A DNA stretch of 64,000 nucleotides from Kappaphycus alvarezii. Lineage: Eukaryota; Rhodophyta; Florideophyceae; Gigartinales; Solieriaceae. The stretch is taken from positions 682,001 through 746,000 of the forward strand of contig NADL03000640.1 of the NCBI GenBank assembly GCA_002205965.3. Reading direction: 5' to 3'. Every line of letters begins with the position of its first letter. Position 1 is the first letter of the stretch. Under the pieces are notes generated by a model. The model did not search any database, was not told the origin of the DNA, and saw only the letters and a program-made list of their open reading frames with translations. Of the stretch, positions 24,090 to 34,224 are shown piece by piece. A program made the translations under genes and the position numbers.

Positions 24090-26000
24090 TCGTAGCAAAC
24101 TCGGAGAAGCAGTTGAAAAAATTCGGCATTGAAAATGTCCAATCAAGAATTCGAGTTTCGAATAAGAAGCGGCGAGAGATATTTTGGCAAACCTCTGAAT
24201 GAAATGCTTTAGAAATGCTTTCATGTCTTTGTCACTGACAACTCTGATATTATTGACGACATTCCCGAACAATTTAATTATTACCATAGGCGTCTGGAGA
24301 ATTTACATCGAGGTCCGGGTGTCGTGTATGTAGAGAACTACGTCCACGACCTCTTCGAGAAAAAATGCTTTGATTGGAGACAATATGCGGTGAGTCGAAA
24401 GCGTCCCAGAAAATCAGGGGAATCAAATTACTCAGAAGTTGAAACCCCCAAGATTCAAGCCTAACAGTGTCTCCTGGTCCATCTTCTGGCATAGGATACT
24501 CTGGAAAGGATTCTAATATTGAATAAACGAAGAAAAAGGATCTTCGAATATCTATTGGCACTTTAGTGTACTTTTGCAGTATCAGAAAACGAAGAAAAAC
24601 CTAAATCAGCATCATCACCGACAAAAGGTGATCGAAAATTTCAAATCAACTACATGAAAATGGATCACGATTACTGTAGTCTAGGCTTAAAAGCCCCTAC
24701 TGGGAAAGAATTTCAATTCATTAATGCCCGGGATATTGCACTTTCATAGCAACAGACTATTTCAGTCCAAAACAGTACATTCGCAATATGAGGAGTGGCT
24801 GTGCATTCAGAAACAATACGGACGGAATATTCGTGGAAATGAGAGCATATTCAATTAATCCTTCGTAAGTCTAACAGAAAGAGATATGGAAAACGGGAAG
24901 AAGCTTGTCACCTGCAATAATACCGAACAAAATATAGAATTCTACAGCGCTAAGAGGGTAGAACTGGATGGAACTGGTACCCCAAACTACGACTTTTCTC
25001 GGTACTACAATAAAACCGTCTAAATATCGGATACCGCTAGTCTGAATGCGCTGCAATAATGGCGTACTGTGCTAATAGACGACAAGATCTTGGATTATTC
25101 TCTCTCCTACCTCCGGGGCACTATCTGTCAGCAAGAAAAACATATGTTTCTTTGCACTGACACATTATCTTTATCAGAATTACGCAGATATAGGGAAACA
25201 GTACGTGTGGATTGGATGTGTAGCCATCCACAGCTAAAAAGAAGGAGATTTGGCACACCGCAGCGGATCTCTCATTATATATTACCATGGTGTAGTGAAT
25301 AGAATAAATGGATAATTGTAAATATATACGGATGATCGCGGAGCTGTGTGATTGAAAAAAGTATTGGATACTGATGACTTTGGAGCAATTTCCATAATTG
25401 CAAATCGTAAGTTAGAAGTCTCTATGGACACTATATTCAATCTAAAGAAATTTCTCAGTGGCTCCCTCCGGAGTCATCTTGTATTAAAACATGTTCATGA
25501 TGGAGAAACTTCGAAAAAGGAAACTATCGTCATTGCAAGAGTTGTTTCTCGTCTAATGAATCGGTTTTTATCGGTAGGGACCTTTCGATAGAAACAGTAG
25601 ATCTAAGTCTGGTGGCCTTACTGTGGAAACTGCTGAATTTTATCAGAAGAAAATTGGAGAAACCGTGATTATTTCTACAAGTTAGCAACCAGGATGGGAA
25701 TAGTAGACAGAACTGTGTATAGAAGAAGTCCAAAATGTATGCCTATGGGCGAAATTTCTCTTCCTGGACTAAATTCGAACGAATATGTCGATGATGTCCT
25801 TGGGAGTATTTACATGAGTATTTACATTTCGGTCAAAATTTTGAAGAAGTCGTTCCAGTGAAAGTTCAGTTACATTTAGTCAAACTTTACTGATCAGCAG
25901 AATATGTCAAAGCTATTCGCAACTGCTGGGAACTTATTTACGTACTCGGATTTTCGGAGAGGAAAGCATCAAATTCTAAAGCATGAAGTCCAAGGAACGC
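24090..26000 (+). pseudogene. Decayed gene with a possible Ulp1/C48-like protease segment
   Basis: Several + strand open runs follow each other and share a coding character. Examples are FVTDNSDIIDDIPEQFNYYH with VENYVHDLFEKKCFDWRQYA (about 24220-24460), KSASSPTKGDRKFQ with LKAPTGKEFQFINARDIALS (about 24600-24750), and the run at 25069-25302. That last run has VLIDDKILDYSLSYLRG, then ETVRVDWM and ISHYILPWCSE, followed closely by KWIIVNIY. This resembles the Ulp1/SENP pattern 'WL.D..I..YL..L ... VRRW ... I.IP....HW.L..I', although the catalytic His is not seen where expected. The copy is a fossil with many breaks. Ulp1-like domains occur in host SUMO proteases, in several DNA transposon classes and in large DNA viruses, so the origin is open. 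Confidence 0.35.
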
Positions 26001-26041
26001 TCTTTACTGAGACAGATCATGTCTATAATACATAAACTGTA

Positions 26042-27021
26042 GTGCAATGCGCGGTGCGCAGTTCTTCTCGTCTAGGAACGGAACACCGTCAGACAATGAG
26101 AAACCCAACACACACACAAGAAGACCCACAGGGTATTCGCTGCCCCTCTTTCTCTTTAAGCACCCTGCGATGCAGTAGCACAGCTCGCCAACGGCGAGGA
26201 GAAATGGGGTTGGAAGAGCGGGGGTAATTCCTTGGACGGCTGGACGGTATACTTGTCCTCCGGGTTGTAAGGCCGGAACGTGGTCTGCGGAATGCTAGAA
26301 ACTTGGTATGGGTCAATTACAAAGAACCGTAGACACCAGGAGTGTAATACAGGACGAAGAAGTTGTAGTATTGGGTCAGCTATGCTGATTATCTCCTTTG
26401 GAGATTAGGATGTTGTCACCAACGACAACCTTGAAGTTCCTATTTGTATATAGACGCCGGAGTCCGGGGCGCCAAGTGTGATTGAATATCACAAACAAAC
26501 AACAAAAGGGGTAGTATAATATTGGATAGGGGGAGGAATAGAAAGGGGGACCCGGGCGGATAAACGTGGCCATAGACAAAGTTGCCGTTGGCAAGGTTGC
26601 TGCAAAGGCGGAAGTTGGGAGTCAAGTTCAGAGCCAACACCGGGGTAGCTGTTTAATCTGGGGCCCTAGTTGCCAGGTAGGTATAAATACTAGTTAACTA
26701 GGTTAGGGCTATCTAGGGCGGCGGGGTTAGTGAGGTTAGGGTCAGCCAAGTTAGAGATAAGTAAATTCGACACTTGGCCCAATAGGTGCCTTTCACTTGC
26801 GAAAATATCAGGTCACATTTGGGGGCCGAGTGGTCCAGATTGCAAGCCCTCAAGCCCCATCGGGTGAGGATACAGTACCAAAAACAATAGTAGGCGACAA
26901 AAGAAAATTGCCCTTACTGTACTGTACAGTACAGTGCCTTCTGGTTAGCAGTGAATCAGATCAAAAAAAGATCACAAAATTAGCTCTGCCCATGGCTGTA
27001 CAGTATGTGTGCCAATTGTAC
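26042..27021. mobile_element. Non-autonomous TA-flanked element, copy A (980 bp)
   Basis: A 980-bp unit flanked by TA on both sides (26040-26041 and 27022-27023), starting GTGCAATGCGCGGTGC and ending GCCAATTGTAC. A second copy of 982 bp with the same ends lies at 61720-62701. The short terminal inverted repeat is GTGCAAT (the other copy ends ATTGCAC). The two copies are collinear throughout, for example GGACGGCTGGACGGTATAC, TATAAATACTAGTTAACTAG and CCCAATAGNTGCC-type blocks. Both have several chance open frames but none with a transposase motif. The TA target and short TIR point to a deletion derivative mobilised by a Tc1/mariner-type or similar transposase. The parent element is not in the window. 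Confidence 0.75.
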
Positions 27022-27374
27022 TAGAAGAACACCTGCCAAGCGATTAACAATCGTATATCAGGGGTAAAACCTGTAATGGTCTCACCCTCGAAGCTAAATG
27101 ACTCACGCCTTAGATACTTTACCAGTAGGTGCAGTTATATGAATGTCAAAGTAAATTGAAAGTGGTATTTCGAGAATATAGGACAGGGCTGCAGATTGTA
27201 GACCTGATCATACTTCTTTATAAAAGAAATACATTGTTGCTTAGTATCACAGAGGAGAGGTGTCAGTGCATAACATGAAACTGGTAAATACCGCAAAAAT
27301 ACCTTATAGATTGCTGGCAGTAAATAGTATTTCTTTAGCATAATCGTTAAATGCAGTATGGCAGTTGAACTCTG

Positions 27375-27434
27375 AGTAAATGGGGGGTTAATTTACTGTG
27401 GTAGATATGTGGGTTGGTATCCATTAAATTTGTA
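27375..27434 (-). repeat. Inverted partner of the block at 58976-59037
   Basis: This ~60-bp block is the reverse complement of 58976-59037 with few differences. In the sense of the second copy it reads TTTGTACAAATTTACTGGAT, then ACCAACCCACATAT and CCACAGTAAATTAA. The second copy sits just upstream of a Tc1-like transposase (59134), so the block may be part of the untranslated or terminal region of that Tc1 family. Confidence 0.6.
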
Positions 27435-27439
27435 CCGGA

Positions 27440-27770
27440 GCGTAGATATCGTATCATTGTCAAGCCAATTGCGAAACCGCACAATGCGTCGAAAGCTGTG
27501 GATGGCACTCCATTCTACCAGAAGGTGGAAGGGAGGCCAGTTGAACTCTTAAAGTGTTCCTAAAAGCGAAGGCACGGATGCGCACTGGGTGCGGGGTTCG
27601 TACAGTACAGTAGGGTTTAAGGGTAGAATGTGCGAAACGAGGGCGGTAGGGCAGCATACCTGGCAGTAGAATTGAATTTATAATGTGTACAGAAAATACA
27701 GTAGAAGGTGTAGGACGGTTGGGGCGGTACTGTAGAGGGCGGAGTAGCGCAAGTACAGGTCTAAAATTGC
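27440..27770 (-). repeat. Dispersed TACTGTA-rich repeat, copy 1
   Basis: On the minus strand this reads GACCTGTACTTGCGCTACTC, then CTACTGTATTTTCTGTACAC, GGTATGCTGCCCTACCGCCC and, farther on, CAGTGCGCATCCGTGCC. The same landmarks in the same order occur on the + strand at 34225-34620, and in part at 46310-46640. No coding potential. Likely a short interspersed or satellite-like repeat of unknown class. Confidence 0.7.
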
Positions 27771-28440
27771 TGTGAAATTGAAATTTACTACGAAAAATGC
27801 TTGCTAAAGTGAAGTAGAATGTGAAATCTACTCTTAGAATAAAACTTCACTAATTTAATTATTTCCTCTTCGTTATTACCACAACTATTGTAAAGATCCG
27901 AAAGGTCCGTTAGTGACTAGTTTCGGCAGCTTATGATGTTAGTAAAGAGCAGTACCTTGAACGGCTCCACAGTTTTCCACCCACAAAGCACATCGAACAT
28001 TTGGACTGCATGGAGGTAAGATCTCTTCAATCAGCTAATTTTGTGGAACGATCGATAATTACATGGTTATGTAGAGGAGCAAAAGAGTTCCACGGGGTCA
28101 AGTTTTACATAGATCTCATCCACGTTCACTTTGTTTACCACCGTGCTTGAGGATGTGTGAGGGCCCAGAAACCCACAAAGAACCTCTGTGGCCCTTTTTC
28201 TGCTTGAATTGCAATACTAATTGCTGCCAATGCAATTATCCTACCCCTCGTTGCTTCAGAGTCCTCTAAATTTGACGACTTCTGGAAATAGATTGTCAGC
28301 AGAGTGGTCTTGGCACGAAAAAAGTTCTTGGGTGAGGATATAAGCTTGAACGAGAATTCCATGCCTCCCTTTTATAGACTCGGTAAAACAAATAAAAGAG
28401 TCTTGCGACAACCGATACTCTGTTGGTGATATCATCATGA
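27771..28440. other. Spacer, no gene seen
   Basis: AT-rich. Small (-) frames over 28135-28562 share the reading ENSRSS/EFSFKL-like fragments with no recognised domain. They may be antisense noise next to the helicase fossil. Confidence 0.4.
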
Positions 28441-28446
28441 TGAGCA

Positions 28447-30612
28447 ATTGGAAAGAGGACTTTTCTGTAATGAACGTTTCTCAAAGCATTTTTTCCGTTC
28501 AAGAAAGATATCAAACTACTATGCCAGTGTCCGGAAAGATGTTCAATCCAGATTTTCATCATCTCTCAAGGTTGGTACGAGTCTAAAGAAGCATTTTAGG
28601 GAGCCTTCATTGGATTTTTCGCTTGGTTCTTAAGAATCAGTCTAGGGAGACTTTATTGGATTTTTCGCAAGGTTCATTTCGCAAGGTTCATTTCGCAAGG
28701 TTCATTTCGCAAGGTTATTGGTTTATTATACATTATCCGGTGTACGGCGGTGCAGAGTTAATTTTTATGACAATGCAATGCTATCCTAATTCGGAGGTTG
28801 CTGTGTCTCGCCTCGATTTACTTTTTAACCTCTGCGCAACCTGTCATTTCAAGGCTCGAACAATGGCTGGGGGTTTAAAAAGTTTTGGGGTATATTTTCG
28901 AGCTTGGCAAAGCCGTTGAGACGAAAATCCCTGGTGATTTATTTTCTTTAGCAGGAAGGCCTCTCATGCAACAATTCTGCATACATGTTGTGAGCGTAAT
29001 GGAGTACGTTTTCAAAATTATCCCCAAAAAAACTGCGAAACGTCTTCAGAATTTCATTGAATCCATGAATGACATACATTAAGCCAATGTGGAGGAACGG
29101 AAACATGTATGTATTAGAATCCGTTTAGATATTGTACTATTTTCTTCAAGTACTGATGCGCTATATGAATACAAATGTATGCAAAAGGCTTTGATGCAGG
29201 GCTATGATGTGATGTACTGGGTAGGGAAACAGATATGACTCCGCCTGACCTTGTCAACGGCCGAGTTTTAGTTTTATGTGTAATCAATGCGGCATTGGAT
29301 GACTTGTTTTTGAAGTACCAGAACATTAGTTCGACCTTTGAACGAAGAAATTTTGAAACCTGTCCGCATTGGTAAGCATTAAAACTTTCGAGAAGTCATG
29401 GATCGCGAGTTGTCAAGACTTTGTACAAGACTGGAAATGATTTCCTTATTCAAGAAAAATAAAAAAGATGATTCTGAAGTGACAAGTATTTACATTTTGA
29501 ACCACTTTCGTTCCATATTCACTACTTTAGGATCTGCTTTGGTAACAAATTGGGATTATATTCATTTTTTTGATACATTTTCTGTGGAGGAGGCGTTTCT
29601 GGGGTCTCAACTTTCAACCATATACGCATTGTCAAAAGTTATTTCGTAAATCAGCGAGCCTCGACTTGGAACAACAGTGGTTTTTGTTGGGGACCTTCAG
29701 GAGAAAAGTCCTCTCTCGAAGTCAACGTTCAAACAGTGGCTGAAGCATGTGAAAACCCTTGGTTATTTCATGGAACGGGTAATAAGTGCACATTCTGGTT
29801 ATTGGGCTTGTAATTAGCAGCAGTATAGGAGAAATGACTGCATAAGGGATCTGTATCCTTCAATTTACTTCCTGCTGAAAGAGGAAATGAGAAGCGCGGA
29901 ACAGATTGTATCTTTGGTCAGTAGCTTGTTCTATGCAGGGAAGGTCAAGAACGGCAGAAGACTCGATGATACAACTTGTAATCACATGAAGTATGCAGAT
30001 ATTTTTTTGTCCAATGGACTGTAATTTGGGGTTTTCAAGATTCTTGACATAAAGGAGACGTATGAAAAGTCCTCTGAAAAAATGTCCCGGGGTCTGGGTA
30101 CTCAAACCCCTTCGAGGCAAAGTTGATAGTCTCAATGATCAATATTTGGAAGCCAAACATGTCAGCAGCTAACATTTGCTGTTTTGAAGCCTTATCGAAA
30201 GCAGTTATCCCAAATTTCCAGTACTCTCCAAAGAGAAGGAATGGAAAATGATGTGACTGTAATGACTTTTGAATCATGCCATAGTTCTCAATTCGATGTT
30301 GTTTTTCTATCCTTAATTAGATCTTCATCTTCATGTACATAAAAATCCCGGAACCCAGCCACTGGTGTGATGACCAAATTCTTGGATAACAAAGGAACGG
30401 CATGTATCGCTTTGTACAGAGCCAGAGAAGTCATGGTGATTGTTGGAAAGTTAGCAACAGTATGTCGGCATTCTGAAACATGGAAAAAGCTACTGGTTTC
30501 TATTCAAACGACAGCAAAAAGAGTTGCTCCTGGAATACTGTCTGGATTCACCCACATTACAAGAAGTAGTACTGATATAGCAGTAGCGAAAATAGATCGC
30601 ACTGCGAGATAA
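28447..30612 (+). pseudogene. UPF1-like superfamily 1 helicase, decayed
   Basis: The helicase motifs appear in order on the + strand. These are a motif II-like FDTFSVEEAFLGSQL (about 29565-29610), motif III VVFVGDLQEKSP (about 29680-29715), and a segment LKEEMRSAEQIVSLVSSLFY with AGKV, corresponding to the 'QYRM...FPS.LFYDGKL' block of UPF1-like helicases (about 29870-29945). Next comes a motif V-like VMTFESCHSSQFDVVFLSLI (about 30257-30315). Motif VI follows as FLDNKGTACIALYRAREVMV with IVGK (30379-30450). Upstream frames (28447-29082) contain LFNLCATCHFKA and a helical KTAKRLQNFIESMNDI. The Walker A part was not recognised. Family members unwind RNA or DNA (UPF1, SEN1, AAA_12-type). This copy is a fossil with many breaks, and whether host, transposon or virus derived is not settled. 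Confidence 0.7.
28667..28716 (+). repeat. 14-bp tandem repeat inside the helicase fossil
   Basis: Unit GCAAGGTTCATTTC repeated at 28667, 28681 and 28695, with a partial fourth copy at 28709. Just upstream, a ~60-bp unit is also imperfectly doubled (GGGAGCCTTCATTGGATTTTTCGC-like at 28599 and GGGAGACTTTATTGGATTTTTCGC-like at 28644). Confidence 0.85.
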
Positions 30613-30857
30613 TATGTCAGAAGTTTTCACTGAAAGTTAGCAGCATGTGTCGCTACATGTATATGTTGTATAAATAAAATCATTTTAAGGTAGAATCTCA
30701 CATTCGACTTAGTGTTCCCGTAGAATTGGTCCATAAAACATTGCTGACGACCTCAAAAAGCCCATGGTCCAAACTTTACTCCTTCAAGTCGTATCCACTG
30801 GAGCGAGAAGTAAATCCTGAGCAATGGATTATTTGCAGTGCAGATGCAACCTGAAGT

Positions 30858-32231
30858 TTACTCGAATACAAGTTGCATCACCTCCGCCACCTCCAACTTT
30901 GATGATTTCGGTCGACTACACATCTCTAGAGTCTCCGCCATTAGCTGAATCGGGTATGGCTCTATGCTATCAAGGATAAGCCCCCTCCGAGCATCCACAG
31001 CCACGCAATGGTCGATGCGCGAACAATCTATTGACACCTACGTCAATGGGACCATCCATACACCGTACTGGTACCTGCGTATGACGCCAAACTCAGTACT
31101 GCTGCTAATACACGGGTCTTTGCCACGCTTCGCATACAACTCCTGGCATTTATAGGGCTTCCTCAAATTCAGCCCATGGTGAGCCCTGTGTAGAATTTCT
31201 ACCACCTGCCCAAGCTTTCGAAAATGCGCACTTGTCTGGCACATGTAAGCCTCCGCCCTTTCGGCCACTTCCTTACCAAGAACACAACTCACTCCGTTGA
31301 CAACTGAAGATGGGACGCAATCAAGTATGCCACTTACCCCGAAGAGAAGACCGTTTGCACCTCTGGCAAAGAATCTCCAGAGCTTAGGGTTCCCTTCGCG
31401 AGCTCCAGGACCAAACGTACCCACTGCCACCCCTGGATTCCGTCGATAAAAGTCCTTCATGCATCCCGAAGCCAGTCTTCCATACTGCAACATACCGTGT
31501 CCTTGCAATCTCGTAGGACTATACGGAGGCACTACAAAAAGCCGTGGAGCTGACTTAACTGGAGGTACAGCTATCGCCTGAGTCGCTACGGCAATGGCTC
31601 CTGCTGTGCATGACGGCGGTGACAGCGAAGACCCAAAGATCAGAAAGTAAGATCACTTGTCACTTACATTGGTCATGCATCCATACCATCGCCCTTTTCG
31701 AAAATTCTTTCCCCCCAACGTCCTCATTACTCCCAAAGAGTACCACGTCAAATTTATAACTTTCTGTGCTACCGCCTCCCAGTTCCTCATCGTCGAAGTC
31801 CATCACATCTTGGTTCGTTGTCCCCATGCCACTTTAACTCGCATTATCCGCATTCAGTCCACCACCATGCTCCCTACTTCCACCACTGTTTGTCCTGGGC
31901 GACCCTCTGGCTTTTGAAGTGCTGTTACTTCCTCCTTGTGCCCGTTTTAGACGTTTCACCGGTACAACCTCATCATCGCTACATCATCGCTACTATCGCC
32001 GAACACATTCCTCAGGGACTCCCTAAGTTCAGTCCATACCTTTGGGCTTTTTGGCCCTTCCGCGTGCACCACCGCAGTAACTTCTGCCGTTAATCTCTTT
32101 TCCATCTTCCACAATTCTATGTTAATGACGCACGCGACAAGGAAGTAAAACGCTCCCCTCAAACCCCGTTGTAGGCTGGAACGACAAACGTGACGCACTC
32201 GGCAAGAGAAAGAAGGTCTGCACTTTCCCAC
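30858..32231 (-). CDS. Spliced gene with possible papain-like cysteine-peptidase domain (degraded)
   Basis: A (-) strand gene model. Exon A (from at most 32231 to 31668) includes MEKRLTAEVTAVVHAEG (Met at 32105), an acidic FGDSSDD segment, a basic PVKRLKRAQ patch and MDFDDEELGGGSTESYKFDV. A GT-AG intron lies at 31604-31667 (GTAAGTGACA ... TGCACAG) and joins two open frames in phase. Exon B then runs through GVAVGTFGPGAREG, VSGILDCVPSSVVNG and AERAEAYM. After an in-frame stop at about 31035 the same frame continues with DHCVAVDARRGLILDSIE and ends at TAA (30858). DCVPSSVVNG and DHCVAVD...LILDS, about 100 residues apart, look like the Cys box and the His/Asp box of a papain-fold peptidase. That is my inference, not a database match. 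An 11-bp tandem duplication (31972-31993) shifts the exon A frame. The Tc1 element at 32235 abuts the 5' end and may have cut off the promoter. Confidence 0.45.
31604..31667 (-). other. GT-AG intron, 64 bp
   Basis: The donor is GTAAGTGACA (read leftwards from 31667) and the acceptor CATGCACAG ends at 31604. The intron contains in-frame stops, and its removal joins the frame ending ...VWMHDQ to the frame beginning GAIAVATQ with a split Ser codon. The length matches the other intron in this window (59 bp at 48060-48118). Confidence 0.6.
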
Positions 32232-32234
32232 ATA

Positions 32235-33821
32235 CAGTGCGCGAAATCAGAAAAGCAACATCTTAACTTCTATATATTTAGACGCCCCACTAAGGTACTT
32301 TAGAGTGTAAACAACGCTTTCCACCGTACTTTTAACCGCAAAACACGAATATTCAGTCGGTTTTTACATGCACAAACTCTTTTCACATTATCTAAAAAAT
32401 AGTGTTTTAGAGCACTTTTCTGATGCGAAACCAAAAAGCAAACAAGGAAGACCGAAACGCTTCCTGGCGGGAAAAGCCAACGGTCTTGAAATTTAATATC
32501 ATATAGTGAAGGAAAACTACCGTAAAGGATAGCCCAGGGCTCTTCCTCTCCACAAATCAAACCCAACGAGCCCACAACATGGCAATCGAAGGGTATCTTA
32601 GTAAGGTCGAAAGATGTCAAATTGTGGCCCTCCATGATGGAGGAGTTTCAATCCGGAACATTACAAAAGTCCTCTACTGCAACTGCTCAATATTGTTTCG
32701 CTTTCTCAATATTGTTTCGCTTTCTAAAGCGTGAAGAACGTGGAAAAGGGCAAATTTTGAAGCCGAGAAAGAGAAAACTTCTTCTAAGAGAGTCGCCCAA
32801 GTGCGAAAGGAGTGCAGCAGAGCTCAGAAAGCAGCTGAATATCCCCGTATCGGTGCATCGCGTCCAGCAGATACTTAAAGGAGTCAGCTACTTGGTCTAC
32901 AGGAAGATGATTCAGGGTCCAAAGATGACACCAGAGCACATGGCGAGACAACTGAAATTTGTGCGACAAAACTTGGTCCCTGGACACCCCTTCTTTATCA
33001 AAATCATTTTCTCTAACAAGAAGAAGTTTAATCTAGACGGAACCGACGGATTCAAGTATTATTGGCATGCTTTGAGAACCGAACCGAAGAGCTCCTCCGC
33101 CCGCCAGAACGGCCGGGCTTCACTGATGGTTTGGGGAGATATCACGTTTTATTGGGTCTCTGAACTGATTATCGTCAAAGGTAAGCAGAATGCCACTGCG
33201 TATTGTTGTACTCTGGATAACGCTTTGCTACCCTTTGCAGCGGATGTGTTTGGTGAAATGGAGACATGGGTCTTTCAGCAAGACAACTGCCCCATTCATA
33301 CAGCCCGTAAGACCCGGGAATGGCTTCAAGCAAAGCAAATACGCTCATTATCTTGGCCCGCGTACTCCCCGGATTTAACCATCATTGAAAATGTTTGGGG
33401 GTTGATGGTGAGAAGTTTTTATAAGCGCAATTGGGAGTTTGAGAATATCGAAGAATTAGATGAGGGGGTAAGGACAATTTAGTCCGAAATTGAGTCAGAT
33501 TATCTTCTCAGACTTTATCGCGGCATTACGAAAAGGCTGTTGACCGTGATTGAGGGGAACAGAAAGCCAACAAAGTACTAGGTTCTACTGATATACAATA
33601 AAGAAATGCGTGTTGGCTTTTTGGTTTTGCATCAAGAAAGTGTCCCGTTCCACGATTTTCTAGATAACGTACAAGGCCTTGTATCATGTATAAAATGGAC
33701 TGCATAATTGTTCTTTGCGGTCAAAAGTACGGTGGCCAGTGTTGTTGACATACCGAAGTATGGTAGTGGGGCATCTAGATGTGAACAGGTTTCGGTGTTG
33801 CTTTTCTGATTTCGCGCACTG
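32235..33821 (+). mobile_element. Tc1/mariner element, family B, almost whole
   Basis: A 1587-bp element flanked by TA on both sides (32233-32234 and 33822-33823). The ends are inverted repeats: CAGTGCGCGAAATCAGAAAA at the left and its complement at 33802-33821. Weaker inverted similarity extends about 65 bp inwards (AGACGCCCCACTAA-type block). It carries one transposase gene (32579-33581). Clear TA duplications and TIRs indicate a fairly young insertion. The left end sits 4 bp from the start of the neighbouring spliced gene's open frame. Confidence 0.92.
32579..33581 (+). pseudogene. Tc1-type DD34E transposase, near-complete with three lesions
   Basis: About 330 codons from ATG 32579 (MAIEGYLSKVERCQIVALHD) to TAG at 33579. 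The N-terminus has a homeodomain-like helix-turn-helix (GVSIRNITKVL), a basic GRPR-like stretch (KPRKRKL) and a second HTH (ERSAAELRKQLNIPVSVHRV). The catalytic domain has FNLDGTDGFKYYWH, FQQDNCPIHTARKTREW and YSPDLTIIENVWG, with 34 residues between the second Asp and the Glu. Three defects are visible. A 19-bp tandem duplication (32686-32704 repeated at 32705-32723) shifts the frame. The first catalytic Asp is replaced (FSNKKKF where FSDEKKF is usual). An in-frame TAG at 33480-33482 is followed by the expected tail SEIESDYLLRLYRGITKRL. The protein would normally cut and paste the element at TA sites. Confidence 0.88.
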
Positions 33822-33823
33822 TA

Positions 33824-34224
33824 TTTACCTTCATTTTGACCCAATCACTCAATTACGCTCACCGCTTTCCTGCCCGAATCAAATTTCACATTTTTCCACT
33901 GTATGGACCGCGCACCACTTGGCGCCAATGAAAGGGGTTTTACTGTACTTCGAATACAGTACTTACTATTGTAATGTACTGTTGATGTCACCTTCATGGT
34001 AATTACTACAGTACCGTATACTGTAATGAAATTGGCACCCCGCAATACCCCGTCACAGCATGGCTTGCTGGGTGCGTAGGTGGCCTACATCACATATTGT
34101 CAATGGTGCCGCCCTGGCCCTTCTCAATAAACTACCTTTACTTTAACGTGTTCTACAATATCGCGCCGATCGCCGTCGCGATGAACATGCGCCGCGAAAA
34201 CAAGAATCTCACGACATTTTACCT
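33824..34224. other. Spacer with TACTGTA motifs
   Basis: Contains TACTGTACTTCGAATACAGT, CTACAGTACCGTATACTGTA and similar words. No gene seen. Confidence 0.45.

Noticed and set aside
26042-27021. Solo LTR interpretation of the 980-bp element
   Set aside because: The ends are TA-flanked with a short inverted repeat and no 5-bp duplication; the DNA-element reading fits better.
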